In this document: positions 53,686 to 63,500 of the stretch, piece after piece
Layout: each line of letters begins with the position of its first letter
Position numbering within the stretch: position 1 is the first letter of the stretch
Assembly: GCA_031285565.1 (NCBI GenBank)
Contig: JAITVY010000098.1
Span: 62,001 to 126,000 of the forward strand
Direction: 5' to 3'
DNA from: Tannerella sp.
GTDB lineage: Bacteria > Bacteroidota > Bacteroidia > Bacteroidales > Tannerellaceae
Length of the DNA stretch: 64,000 nucleotides
Position numbers and translations under genes: made by a program
The notes under the pieces: model-generated
Seen by the model: the letters and a program-made list of their open reading frames with translations, nothing else
Databases searched by the model: none
Told to the model about the DNA's origin: nothing

Positions 53686-55417
53686 ACAATTCATACATAC
53701 AATGACTACGATCGACTGGAATGCATTTCATTTCCTCCGTCCGAAAGCATTGTGGCTATTCATCCCGCTATTACTGATAATCCTGCTATTACTGGTTGGA
53801 AACCGCGAACAGAAAAAGTGGAAGAGAATAATTGCCCCGGCGTTGCGTCCCTATATGTTCACGAAAGGTAATCCGGCGGCAATTATATTCCCACTACTCC
53901 TACTCGTATTCGGATTAAGCTGTATGATCCTTTCATTAGCCGGTCCAACCTGGGACAAGCGGGAAATACCCGGGGAAAAAATCCCTTCGGTAGTCCTGAT
54001 TTCATTAGACCTGTCCAAATCAATGCTTGCAACCGATATCCAACCTTCACGCCTGGAACGGGCAAAAATGAAAATAACCGATCTCCTGAATGCAAATCCC
54101 AGGGCACGGGCTGGATTAATCGCTTATGCAGGTACTCCCCATACCGTATTGCCTTTCACTTCAGACTACAACCTGATCAAACATCACGCCGTAAGCCTTT
54201 ATAATTGGGAAATGCCGGTACAGGGAACAAACATGGTGCTTAATATTGGTCTGATAGATACGATGATGAAACGGGTCGAAGCGCCGAGTACAGTCCTTCT
54301 TATGACCGATAATATAGATGACAATGAAGCCGTCCTGCTAAATGATTATGTAAATAATTCCATTCACCACCTCGAAATCCTGTTGTTCTCAACACCTGAC
54401 GGGGCTCCGGTTCCCGGCGCTCCGGACGTTATTTCCAAACAATCGTCCACTACATTAGATAACTTACGACAAAACAATAAGATCAATATTACCCCCATTA
54501 CACTTGATAAATCTGATGTTGAAACGATAGCCAAAAGGGTCAGGGATAACCTGATATTCGAGAAAAAAGGGGAAAAAGATGAAAAAGACTGGGACGATAT
54601 GGGATGGTTGCTCCTGATTCCCGCACTGATCATCGCCCTGTTCTGGTTTCGTAAAGGATGGGCCGTACAATGGAGCTGGGCATTATTGTTCATGCTTTCT
54701 TTCTCATCCTGCGGCATCGATAGCAAACATCCCGGTTGGTGGTATACGGAAAACTACCAGGGAGAACTCTGGTATGAAAAAGGAGATTACCAGAAAGCAG
54801 CCGAACACTTCAGCGATATTCCGCATAAGGCTGCTGCTTACTTCAAAGCAGGCGACTACCAATCGGCAGCAGAACTATTGGTTGATGACACGACCGCCAT
54901 CGGTCGTTACAATTATGGTCTTTCATTAGCTAAAATGGGAATGTACGATGATGCTGTCACCGCATTCCAACAGGCTGCTTCCGAAGAACCTTCCCTGCAA
55001 AGCAAAGCCAACCGCAACATCGATGCTGTCCGGCTCATGAAAGATCAGGCCGGTAGCGCCATGCGCTTCAAAGCAGAGGAAAGCATGGTCGACAAAGCAC
55101 TGAAAGCTATGGAAAAAGAAAAATTGAAAGAACGGAGACCGACAAGCGAGGACGAACAGTTGAGTTCGGATACTGAAGTTAAAAAGCTTCCGACCCACGG
55201 CGACCGCTTATCGGACGAAGTAGAAAGTGATGTACACCGGGCTAAGGAACAAAAATTTCCACCCAAGGACTTCAAAATGGATCCTCAAATGCCGGTGGAA
55301 ACAAAAGTCCTCATGCAGAAAACAAATGCCGATCCCGGGGAATTCCTGCACCGCCGCTTCGAGATACAGAAGCAAAAATATTATCCGGAAGTAACGCAAG
55401 AAAAAAAAGACTGGTAA
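53678..55417 (+). CDS. batB: BatB-BatC fusion: VWA domain plus TPR repeats
   Basis: The 579-residue protein combines two BAT genes. Residues 1-330 are BatB-like: membrane helices near 24-42 and 70-87, MIDAS D111-L-S-K-S115, and a closing helix near 306-325. Residues 340-579 are BatC-like: a second hydrophobic, lipobox-like FMLSFSSCG, followed by TPR repeats (GELWYEKGDYQKAAEHF, YNYGLSLAKMGMYDDAVTAFQQA). The former signal peptide inside the chain argues for gene fusion. Confidence 0.88.
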   Translation: MLKQFIHTMTTIDWNAFHFLRPKALWLFIPLLLIILLLLVGNREQKKWKRIIAPALRPYMFTKGNPAAIIFPLLLLVFGLSCMILSLAGPTWDKREIPGEKIPSVVLISLDLSKSMLATDIQPSRLERAKMKITDLLNANPRARAGLIAYAGTPHTVLPFTSDYNLIKHHAVSLYNWEMPVQGTNMVLNIGLIDTMMKRVEAPSTVLLMTDNIDDNEAVLLNDYVNNSIHHLEILLFSTPDGAPVPGAPDVISKQSSTTLDNLRQNNKINITPITLDKSDVETIAKRVRDNLIFEKKGEKDEKDWDDMGWLLLIPALIIALFWFRKGWAVQWSWALLFMLSFSSCGIDSKHPGWWYTENYQGELWYEKGDYQKAAEHFSDIPHKAAAYFKAGDYQSAAELLVDDTTAIGRYNYGLSLAKMGMYDDAVTAFQQAASEEPSLQSKANRNIDAVRLMKDQAGSAMRFKAEESMVDKALKAMEKEKLKERRPTSEDEQLSSDTEVKKLPTHGDRLSDEVESDVHRAKEQKFPPKDFKMDPQMPVETKVLMQKTNADPGEFLHRRFEIQKQKYYPEVTQEKKDW

Positions 55418-55452
55418 TCAATCCATATTACATCCATTTTGAATAAAGGAAT

Positions 55453-56796
55453 ATGCAAAACAAATTGAAATACATAAAAATACTGCTTACTTTCTTTGTC
55501 CTGCTCACCATCCTCCAACCCATGCAGGCACAGGTATCGGTCAGTGTTTACCTGAACCGAAAATCAGTTTATGTCCAGCAACCCTTTCGTGTTACCATTA
55601 CCGTTTACACCAAAACATGGTTTACGCAACCGCTGGAATTCAACAAGCTACAGATTCCCAACGCTTTCATTATCCCTTTTGATAAAACTCAACCGGGCAT
55701 GTTTACCATCGGGGGAAAACAATACCCTGGTATCCAATTTTATTATATCGTTTTCCCCTACGAGGTTGGAAACTTCACAGTTCCTCCCATAGAAATAACA
55801 GCGCAGAGTCCGCCCGAAGGAAGCTCTGAATCCCGAAAAGTAGTATTGCACACGACACCCCAATCGTTTGAGGTAAAAGATGTTCCTGACGACCTGAAGA
55901 AAAAAGGAACCTGGTTTGTCGCAAAGAATGTAAACCTGCAGGATTCGTGGGAACCATCTTCCGCCAACTACAAGGTAGGCGATGTCGTAAAACGCACCAT
56001 TACGATTAATGCAGGCGGAACATTGCCCCAGTTCATCCCAGAACTGAGCGGACAGGAAAAACTAAGCTGGGCTTCCTCCTACCCCCGCGATCCGGAACTG
56101 ACAGATACACATGCAGGTGGGGACGCCAACGGACGAAGTGTACAAACAATTACCTACCTGATAGAAAAAGATGGCGACTTTACCGTACCAGCCATTAGCC
56201 TGCCCTATTGGAATCCGTATAGTGCCAAAATGTTAACCGTATCTACAAAACCGGTAAAAATACATGTGGATAAAAATAACAACCTGGGCATTCTTACAAC
56301 ATTGAAAGACAGTCTGGCTGCTACCCAGCCGACACAATCCGCCGGTACGTCCGGAAAAAAACCTTTACTTATACTCGGAATGCACTGGTATGTATTTGCC
56401 GGATGGGCATTGGCGGCTGTTATTCTCCTGTATTTCGCTTTCAGGTTGGGAAAACGAGCCTACCGGCAGATCCGGACAAAATGGAATAATTACCGTATCA
56501 GCGAGAAACATTTGTTCAGGAAATTCCTCCGGTCGGGCAATGAACCGCAACAGTTTATACCTGCGTTGTACGATTGGTGGGATAGCCTATCCGGTAAACC
56601 CTCTGCCTCGGTCGGTTCTTCCCTCGAGATTGCCGGAAAGACAAATGACAGCAATACAATCAAAAACTATTTCGACAAAACGGTAAAAGGAGAAAAAAAC
56701 GGAGGATCCGGCGAAATACGGAAGCTGCTGACCGACTACAGGAGCCAATACAATGAAGAGCTATCAAACGATGATGACAATTACCCCATAATCTAA
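55453..56796 (+). CDS. batD: BatD-like protein
   Basis: The 447-residue protein has a signal peptide (to about A26), a long beta-rich periplasmic domain (about 30-300) and one membrane helix near 317-334. The N-terminal VSVSVYLNRKSVYVQQPFRVTI and PFVPIE-type sequence (VPPIEITAQSPP) fit BatD. It is the last gene of the BAT operon. Confidence 0.9.
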   Translation: MQNKLKYIKILLTFFVLLTILQPMQAQVSVSVYLNRKSVYVQQPFRVTITVYTKTWFTQPLEFNKLQIPNAFIIPFDKTQPGMFTIGGKQYPGIQFYYIVFPYEVGNFTVPPIEITAQSPPEGSSESRKVVLHTTPQSFEVKDVPDDLKKKGTWFVAKNVNLQDSWEPSSANYKVGDVVKRTITINAGGTLPQFIPELSGQEKLSWASSYPRDPELTDTHAGGDANGRSVQTITYLIEKDGDFTVPAISLPYWNPYSAKMLTVSTKPVKIHVDKNNNLGILTTLKDSLAATQPTQSAGTSGKKPLLILGMHWYVFAGWALAAVILLYFAFRLGKRAYRQIRTKWNNYRISEKHLFRKFLRSGNEPQQFIPALYDWWDSLSGKPSASVGSSLEIAGKTNDSNTIKNYFDKTVKGEKNGGSGEIRKLLTDYRSQYNEELSNDDDNYPII

Positions 56797-56863
56797 TTTG
56801 TAAAATACAATCAATACCAATCAGCCAATCTTGAAATATTGTTGCATTTCATTAAATTATTCG

Positions 56864-56871
56864 TACTTTTG
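56864..56871 (+). promoter_or_regulatory. Candidate upstream -7 box for the ECF sigma gene
   Basis: TACTTTTG matches TAnnTTTG, with TTG at 56842-56844 as a possible -33 element, 19-22 bp away. Confidence 0.45.
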
Positions 56872-56960
56872 TAAAAAATTTATCGACACAAATTACTGCT
56901 TTTAAAATTACATTTGTTGTTATTGCATTTCATTTTTTTCAATTTTCTGAATAATTTCAT

Positions 56961-56992
56961 TACATTTGTACAAAGAAGGCATTTGTACAAAT
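56961..56992 (+). promoter_or_regulatory. Promoter box and repeated CATTTGTACAAA palindromes at the ECF sigma start
   Basis: TACATTTG at 56961-56968 is a -7 box. CATTTGTACAAA occurs at 56963-56974 and again as a palindrome CATTTGTACAAATG at 56980-56993, the second one covering the sigma ATG. The pair of palindromes is a candidate operator for a dimeric regulator. Confidence 0.5.
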
Positions 56993-57560
56993 GACTGACA
57001 AAGAAGTTCATTCAACTAATATCGTAGAAAAACTATTCAGAAGATACTATAAAATTCTGAGGGCGTACGCATATCGTTTGTCGGGCGACAAAGATACAGC
57101 GGAAGATATTGTGCAGGATGTCTATTATGAACTATGGAAAAAAAGAGAGGAACTGGTAATGGAAGATGCCATAAAATATTATCTCTTCCGCTCCATTTAC
57201 ACAAAAACATTAAATCATCTGAATAGCAAGGCTTATACCGAACAGGAGCCTTTTGAACACTCTACAGAAGGACGTATCCAACAAATATACGTCCAGTCTT
57301 TCATATATGACCAGGAAAGTGAACTGATGTATAAAGAACTTCAGGGAGAAATCAATACCGCTATCAGCTCTTTACCCGAACAATGTAAAAAAGTCTTCAT
57401 CCTCAGCCGGAAATATGAACTAAAAAACCGTGAGATTGCCGAACAACTGGGTATATCCGTAAAAACCGTTGAAAAACATATCTCTAAAGCGCTATCCATA
57501 CTACGCACATCACTAAAAGACATACGGTTTATTTTATTACTGCCTCTTTTTCTACAATAA
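56991..57560 (+). CDS. ECF-type sigma factor
   Basis: The 189-residue factor has region 2 (LFRRYYKILRAYAYRLSGD, AEDIVQDVYYELWKKREE) and region 4 (SLPEQCKKVFILSRKYELKNREIAEQLGISVKTVEKHISKAL). It should switch on the SusC/SusD operon, with the FecR anti-sigma as its control. Normally these genes sit side by side; here the AbiE pair lies between. The C-terminus ends in a hydrophobic IRFILLLPLFLQ. Confidence 0.94.
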   Translation: MTDKEVHSTNIVEKLFRRYYKILRAYAYRLSGDKDTAEDIVQDVYYELWKKREELVMEDAIKYYLFRSIYTKTLNHLNSKAYTEQEPFEHSTEGRIQQIYVQSFIYDQESELMYKELQGEINTAISSLPEQCKKVFILSRKYELKNREIAEQLGISVKTVEKHISKALSILRTSLKDIRFILLLPLFLQ

Positions 57561-57616
57561 AAAGAGAACAAAACGGAATCAGGCATATCAGACTTACTTT
57601 ATGTATTTCAAACCCT

Positions 57617-58438
57617 TTACAAGAACTTAACCCTATCAGCTAACTGAAGAAAATAATCATTCGACCAAACATCTAACTCCTTGGGGTTCTGAACAAATGG
57701 AAGCACATCACGCTTCACCATGGCAATATCAGTAGAAGAAAGCCTTTCTTTCAGCATAGTGAAAAAGTCTTTCTCATCCACATCCATGTCATTAAACTCT
57801 TTAGTTCTGATTTGTAAATGGGCAAAATTCAACGGTACATTGTGCCGTACATACCATTCAAAATCATACCAATCACGACCTTTTACCCGGGTCTTCCAGT
57901 TACGGAACAATAATGCATGCATCTTTCCTGCGTATAAATCAGGTAACCTAAAACATCTTGTCATAAAGGAAAAGGGCATCAATGACAATTTTTGTTCGGT
58001 CATAAACCCAAGAGGAGGGTCAATATCAACCTCTATCTTAATCTTCAAATCTTTTTCGGTCTTAAACTTAACATCATATATCGCCGTATCATCCTTTAAG
58101 AAAGCGGATTCGACTTTTGTTTCTTTCTTCTTTTCCTTTCGGGTAATAACAACATCACGACCAGCCGCTTTGAATTCGTCAATAATGGAAGGGAAATAGT
58201 TTTCCAAATTAAATACTTCATCTTTTCCAATGAGAGAGAAATCCATATCCTCACTGAATCGAGGTAGTTCATGGAAAATTCTCAAGCAAGTGCCACCATA
58301 AAAAGCAGCCTTATCAAAGAAACCTCCACGGTATAATCCTGCAAGCGTAATTTCTTGCATAACTTCTTGCGTTGCATTTCTCTTTTGCTCATTGGTCTTT
58401 ATCTCGTACCTTGAGACCATTTGTTCAAATATATTCAT
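57617..58438 (-). CDS. AbiEii-type nucleotidyltransferase toxin (second AbiE pair)
   Basis: A protein of about 273 residues with the AbiEii motifs FYGGTCLRIFHELPRFSEDMDFSL and KIEVDID, and a C-terminal KMHALLFRNWKTRVKGRDWYDFEW. The ATG at 58438 overlaps the antitoxin TGA by 4 bp (ATGA), a better start than the one at 58498. It is convergent with the sigma gene. It is a different subfamily from the toxin at 46253. Confidence 0.9.
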   Translation of the reverse strand: MNIFEQMVSRYEIKTNEQKRNATQEVMQEITLAGLYRGGFFDKAAFYGGTCLRIFHELPRFSEDMDFSLIGKDEVFNLENYFPSIIDEFKAAGRDVVITRKEKKKETKVESAFLKDDTAIYDVKFKTEKDLKIKIEVDIDPPLGFMTEQKLSLMPFSFMTRCFRLPDLYAGKMHALLFRNWKTRVKGRDWYDFEWYVRHNVPLNFAHLQIRTKEFNDMDVDEKDFFTMLKERLSSTDIAMVKRDVLPFVQNPKELDVWSNDYFLQLADRVKFL

Positions 58439-59061
58439 GATTCTAAGAAATTTAATAAGATTCTTAATGCCCCCTTTTTCTTTCCGCTTTCTATGCACTC
58501 CTTTACTATATTAAGATTCATATTGTCTAAGCTGGACATATCAAACCGCAAATCTTCTTTCAAATAGGTTGCGAATGTTTTTCCTGACTGTATTCGCAAT
58601 TGTGGTGTTGCAGTAATCATATCACACAAAGCCTTTTCTGGTGTAGCTATCAGGAAAGTATATCTATTTTCAACCGTTTCTTGCTTTATACCGATGGAAT
58701 AATAAGCATCATTCGTTGTTATATATTCAAAATTACCGATCGTATTTTCAAAAGTATTAGAACGATTGGTAGTCAAGGAGCGAACTGTATATATTTGTTC
58801 GGGAATCAATCCGTAATAACGCAAAGCACTCTCCATAGAAACGTAAGACGGACCATACATGTGGTTCGCTATCAGCTCTACAGATAACAACTGCTTGGTT
58901 ACTTTTGGTGATACAACATACATTCCTCTTTTCAGCCGAATTATCTTTCCTGCCTGTTCAAGATTAGCAATCTTGTTGCGGGGAGAACGATAATCGAAAT
59001 ACAGAGACCGTAAGACTGCATAGTCAACAGGTATTATTCCTAATTGCTCTAATTCTTCCAT
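58435..59061 (-). CDS. AbiEi-type antitoxin (second AbiE pair)
   Basis: The 208-residue protein has an N-terminal winged helix (SLYFDYRSPRNKIANLEQAGKIIRLKRGMYV) typical of AbiEi_4 antitoxins, followed by MESALRYYGLIPEQIYTVRSLTTNRS. It should repress the operon and neutralise the toxin. The promoter has its own inverted repeat around the -7 box. Confidence 0.9.
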   Translation of the reverse strand: MEELEQLGIIPVDYAVLRSLYFDYRSPRNKIANLEQAGKIIRLKRGMYVVSPKVTKQLLSVELIANHMYGPSYVSMESALRYYGLIPEQIYTVRSLTTNRSNTFENTIGNFEYITTNDAYYSIGIKQETVENRYTFLIATPEKALCDMITATPQLRIQSGKTFATYLKEDLRFDMSSLDNMNLNIVKECIESGKKKGALRILLNFLES

Positions 59062-59408
59062 GTTATATTTTTAATTATCACACAAATATAGTGATTTTTG
59101 CATAGTTAGTTGAATAAAATAAGAATAACTACGTAAAATTTGCTAACCCGATAAAACACATCCAAACTATCTGTTATTTCTTTCAGACAACTATATACTT
59201 TTAACACAAAAATTTTAATCGGAGGTAGGGTATTTTTAATTTCATTTGTTTTACTTGAGATAGAACATAAACCAAAGCATGTAAATTAGTGGTTAGTTGT
59301 TAATGATTAGTGGTTAATTAACCGCTTACCACTAACCGTTAATCACTCGAAAGATTCGTTCCATGCGACCTTTGTGTTAAAGATGAATAGATATACACGT
59401 GAAAAACA
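59062..59408. other. 347-bp region between the second AbiE operon and the FecR gene
   Basis: The left part has the AbiE promoter. At 59287-59347 are repeated TTAGTGGTTA-type units, with a GGTTAATTAACC palindrome and a TTAGTGG/CCACTAA hairpin. A weak GACCTTTG box at 59367-59374 may drive the FecR gene on its own. Confidence 0.55.
59077..59095 (-). promoter_or_regulatory. -7 box with flanking inverted repeat, second AbiE operon
   Basis: The minus strand has TATATTTG at 59090-59083. It is framed by ATCAC (59077-59081) and GTGAT (59091-59095), a candidate operator for the AbiEi protein. It differs from the repeats of the first locus. Confidence 0.5.
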
Positions 59409-60398
59409 ATGAATATCAAAGATATTACAAATAAATACCTGAATAATTCAGCAACAGAAGAAGAAAAGAAATATCTTCTGCAATGGCTCGAAGAAAAGGA
59501 AGAAAACAAAAATCAATTCAAAAAAACGTACGATCTCTGGATCTATACAAACGCTCTATTAACCGAAGACACGGAAATGGAAGCGGCATTAGCCCGCCTG
59601 AAAAAACGTACATCTTCCCATCAAAAGAAAAAAATGCACCTTTCCCTACCCCACTCTTACCGGATGCGGGTAGCTGCATTTATACTCCTATTGCTTTCAG
59701 TCGGATATACAGGTTATTGGTTAGGAGATCATAATGATCAGAAACGAATCACAATGAACCATCTCCTGACCGGCCCCGATGGAAAAGGAGAATATCTTTT
59801 ACCGGACGGATCAACCGTATGGTTAAATGCAAATAGTGTACTGAAATATCCGGCAACATTTACCGGAGGAAAACGAACGGTACAATTGGAAGGTGAAGCA
59901 TTATTTGAAGTAAAAGAAGACAGAAAAAAACCTTTCTTTGTGAATGCAGATGGTCTCGATATTGAAGTAGTTGGAACTCGTTTTTTAGCCAGGAATTATT
60001 CCCATAAAAATATGGTTCAAGCCTTATTAGTCAATGGATGTGTAAAAATAAGCGGTAATTATTTTCCCGGAAACCAAACATTACACCCCGGGGAATTACT
60101 GACGTACAATAAACAAACCGGTCAAACAGACTTGCAAAATGTTAACACGGACGACTATACCAACTGGATCCATTCTAAAATGGTATTCGATAAGACAAAC
60201 CTTGCACATGTTATTATTAATCTGGAAAAATGGTTTGATGTTGAAATCGTTGCGACACCGGAATTAATCCGCAATACACATATGTCGTTCACCGTCCGCC
60301 GTGAATCATTGGAAGAAATTCTTAAAAATATGGCTCTGACAGCCCCGATAGATTATAAATGGGAAGGCAAGGTTTTGCATTTATTCCCTAAGAAATAG
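59409..60398 (+). CDS. FecR-family anti-sigma factor
   Basis: The 329-residue inner-membrane regulator has an N-terminal cytoplasmic sigma-binding part (1-80), a membrane helix near 87-104, and a periplasmic FecR domain (about 120-215, YLLPDGSTVWLNANSVLKYPATF, GEALFEVK). A C-terminal DUF4974 domain (about 258-328) ends the chain. It senses the SusC signal and controls the ECF sigma encoded 1.8 kb upstream, beyond the AbiE genes. Confidence 0.94.
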   Translation: MNIKDITNKYLNNSATEEEKKYLLQWLEEKEENKNQFKKTYDLWIYTNALLTEDTEMEAALARLKKRTSSHQKKKMHLSLPHSYRMRVAAFILLLLSVGYTGYWLGDHNDQKRITMNHLLTGPDGKGEYLLPDGSTVWLNANSVLKYPATFTGGKRTVQLEGEALFEVKEDRKKPFFVNADGLDIEVVGTRFLARNYSHKNMVQALLVNGCVKISGNYFPGNQTLHPGELLTYNKQTGQTDLQNVNTDDYTNWIHSKMVFDKTNLAHVIINLEKWFDVEIVATPELIRNTHMSFTVRRESLEEILKNMALTAPIDYKWEGKVLHLFPKK

Positions 60399-60570
60399 AA
60401 TATAAATCAAGAACAGATTATTAACCATAAAAAAAATGATGCCTATGTAAAAAACAACCGGAAAAAAGATAGGTGAATGCGCCAACACTCACCTATCAGA
60501 GAAATTTTAAATTAACAAACATTACATTCACCAAAGTAATGCCTATTATTAATCAAAAACACACAAATTT

Positions 60571-63500
60571 ATGAACAATTCATTTGGAAAAGGCATATTA
60601 TGCCTTTTCTTAACAGAAAAAATCATCCGAATTATGAAACTTACATGTTTTATGCTAATCCTGTTTGTGTTTCAAGGCATGGCAACCTCATATGCTCAGA
60701 GCACACGGATAGACCTAAACATTAGGCAGTCTACACTAAAACAGGTATTTAAAGAAATCGAGTCAAAAACCGAATACACCTTTTTCTATAATGATGAGGT
60801 GATTGACCTGGATCGTGTAGTAGATGTTCAGGCAAGAAAAGAAACAGTAGACAACATTTTAAACAGGGTGTTGACGAACTGTACCTACAAAATCGACAAT
60901 AAGAATATTCTATTGATTCCTAAAGGTTCTGCTTCACCTCATCCCGCTGTTCAGCAAGCGCAACGACAGATAACGGGTACGATTACGGACGAACGGGGCG
61001 AACCGATCATAGGCGCCAATGTTATTGAAAAAGGAACAACCAACGGAATCATTACCGATTTAGATGGTAATTTCACGCTCTCAGTTGCAGAAAATGCCAT
61101 ATTGCAGATATCTTATATCGGCTATATCAACCAGGAAATCCCAATCAGCAATCAAACATCTTTAAGCATACTTTTAAGAGAAGACCTGCTTAACCTGGAC
61201 GAGGTCGTTGTGGTTGGATACGGAACAGTAAAAAAACGCGACTTAACAGGATCAGTAGCATCTGTTGACGCTTCAAAAATTTCTTCAGTTCCATCTGCTA
61301 ATGCCTCGGAAGCATTACAGGGACGCGTCCCGGGCCTCATTGTTACCAACTCCAACTGGTCACCCGGAACAACTCCAAACGTAATGATCCGTGGTAAACG
61401 TTCCATTACGGCAAGTAATGACCCGTTGTATGTAATCGACGGTGTACCCGTTACCGGAGGTATCAGTGAGATCAGCCCGGCGGATATCGAATCCATGGAA
61501 GTACTGAAAGATGCGTCGGCTACAGCTATCTATGGTGCCCGTGGAGCAAACGGGGTGATCCTGATAACAACCAAACAAGGTAAAGCAGGAAAAACCGTAA
61601 TTGATTACAACGGATATGTGGGTGCGCAAACAATCCTGAACCAACTCGATTTCTGGAATGGCCCTGACTATGCCGAATATACACGTGAAGCTTACCGTAA
61701 TACCAGCAATAGTTCCATTCGTTACAATTCGGATGTAGCTTCAAGAGATCAGGATCTGGTTTGTCCGGGATTTACCCGTGACCCGACAATCATGGAATCC
61801 ATTATGATGGGTTGGGGCGACGATGGCGTTTATAATCCTTCGCGTGTGCGTACAACCAACTATATGGATCATGTAACACGTACCGGTATGATTACCGATC
61901 ATCAGTTAAGTATCCGCGGGGGCGTGGAACGCACAAACTTCCTGGCTTCAGCTACCTACCACAAAAACGAAGGTATCTTTAAAGACGAAGATTACGAACG
62001 TTATTCCATCCGTTTGAACCTGAATCACGAGATTAACAAATATGTAAAGTTCGGAGCACAGACCCAATATTCACGCGCGGTGCAAAACCGGGGTGCAGAA
62101 TTGGCAAAAGGATGGCGTTTAAGTCCGTTGGCACAACTCTGGGACGAAAATGGAGAAATTATTCCGCTACCGGGATCTTATAATGTCTACAATACCATGA
62201 TGGATCTTGAGCCAGGTGCAGTAGATCGCCCGAAAAAGACCTCCCGTTACTTAGGAAGCTACTTTGTAGATGTTAAGTTGCCGGTAGATGGTTTAAAGTT
62301 CCGTTCCAACCTGGGAATCGACTCACGTACCGTACAAGATTATGAATTCTGGTCGGCACGTACTACGAAACGTAATTTAGGAACATCCAGAACTGTAAAT
62401 GCAACAGAAAAGTATACGATGTTTACCTTGGAAAATATGCTCTTTTATGATAAAACATTCAACGATAAACATACGCTGGGTGTAACATTATTGCAATCGG
62501 TTCAGGAAGATATAAAAGAGACCAATAAGATAGATGTAAGTAACCTCCCTTCGGATATTCTGAAATACTATGATGTAGGATCGGGATTAACGACAGAAGA
62601 GCTTAAAAGCGGTTTGGTGAAATGGAATATGGCATCCTTTATGGCTCGTATCAATTATAATTATTTAGGCCGCTACCTGCTCACCGTATCTGCCCGTTAC
62701 GATGGTTCTTCCCGTCTGGCCGACGGACATAAATGGGTGCTTTTCCCCTCTGCAGCTTTGGCATGGCGTATCAACGAAGAAGCATTTATGCAGGATGCCG
62801 AATGGCTTGACAACTTGAAATTAAGAGTAGGTTTCGGTAAAACCGGCAACTCTGCCGTAGATCCATACCAAACAAAAGGTAGCCTGAAATTGATCCAATA
62901 CCCATTTGGTTCCGGGGCTAACGGATATGCACCGGACGTGATGGCTAATAGCGAATTGACATGGGAGACAACCGACCAGTGGAATGTAGGTCTTGATTTT
63001 GGTATTTTAAGAGGCCGTGTGAGTGGTTCGATCGATTTTTATTTACAAGACACCCATGATCTGTTGCTGGAACGCCAGTTGCCGGTGGTTTCAGGCTTTT
63101 CGAAAGTACTGTCAAATGTAGGAAAAACCCGTAATAAAGGGGTTGAAGTTTCTTTGAACACATTAAATGTCAATACAAAAGAATTCCAATGGAGCACCGA
63201 CCTGACATTATCGGCAAACAAAGAAGAAATTGTAGAATTGTACAACGGAAAGGTGGACGATATAGGTAGTAAATGGTTCATCGGAGAACCGGTGAATGTG
63301 CATTACGACTATAAAAAGATCGGTATCTGGCAGAATACGGAAGAAGACCTTGCCGAAATGGCAAAATTTGCAGCCAATGGAACCGAATTCCAACCGGGCG
63401 ATATCAAGATAAAGGATATGAACGGAGATTACAAAATAACAGATGAAGATAAACAGATTCTGGGTAACGACCGTCCGAAAATGATCGCCAGTATGGTGAA

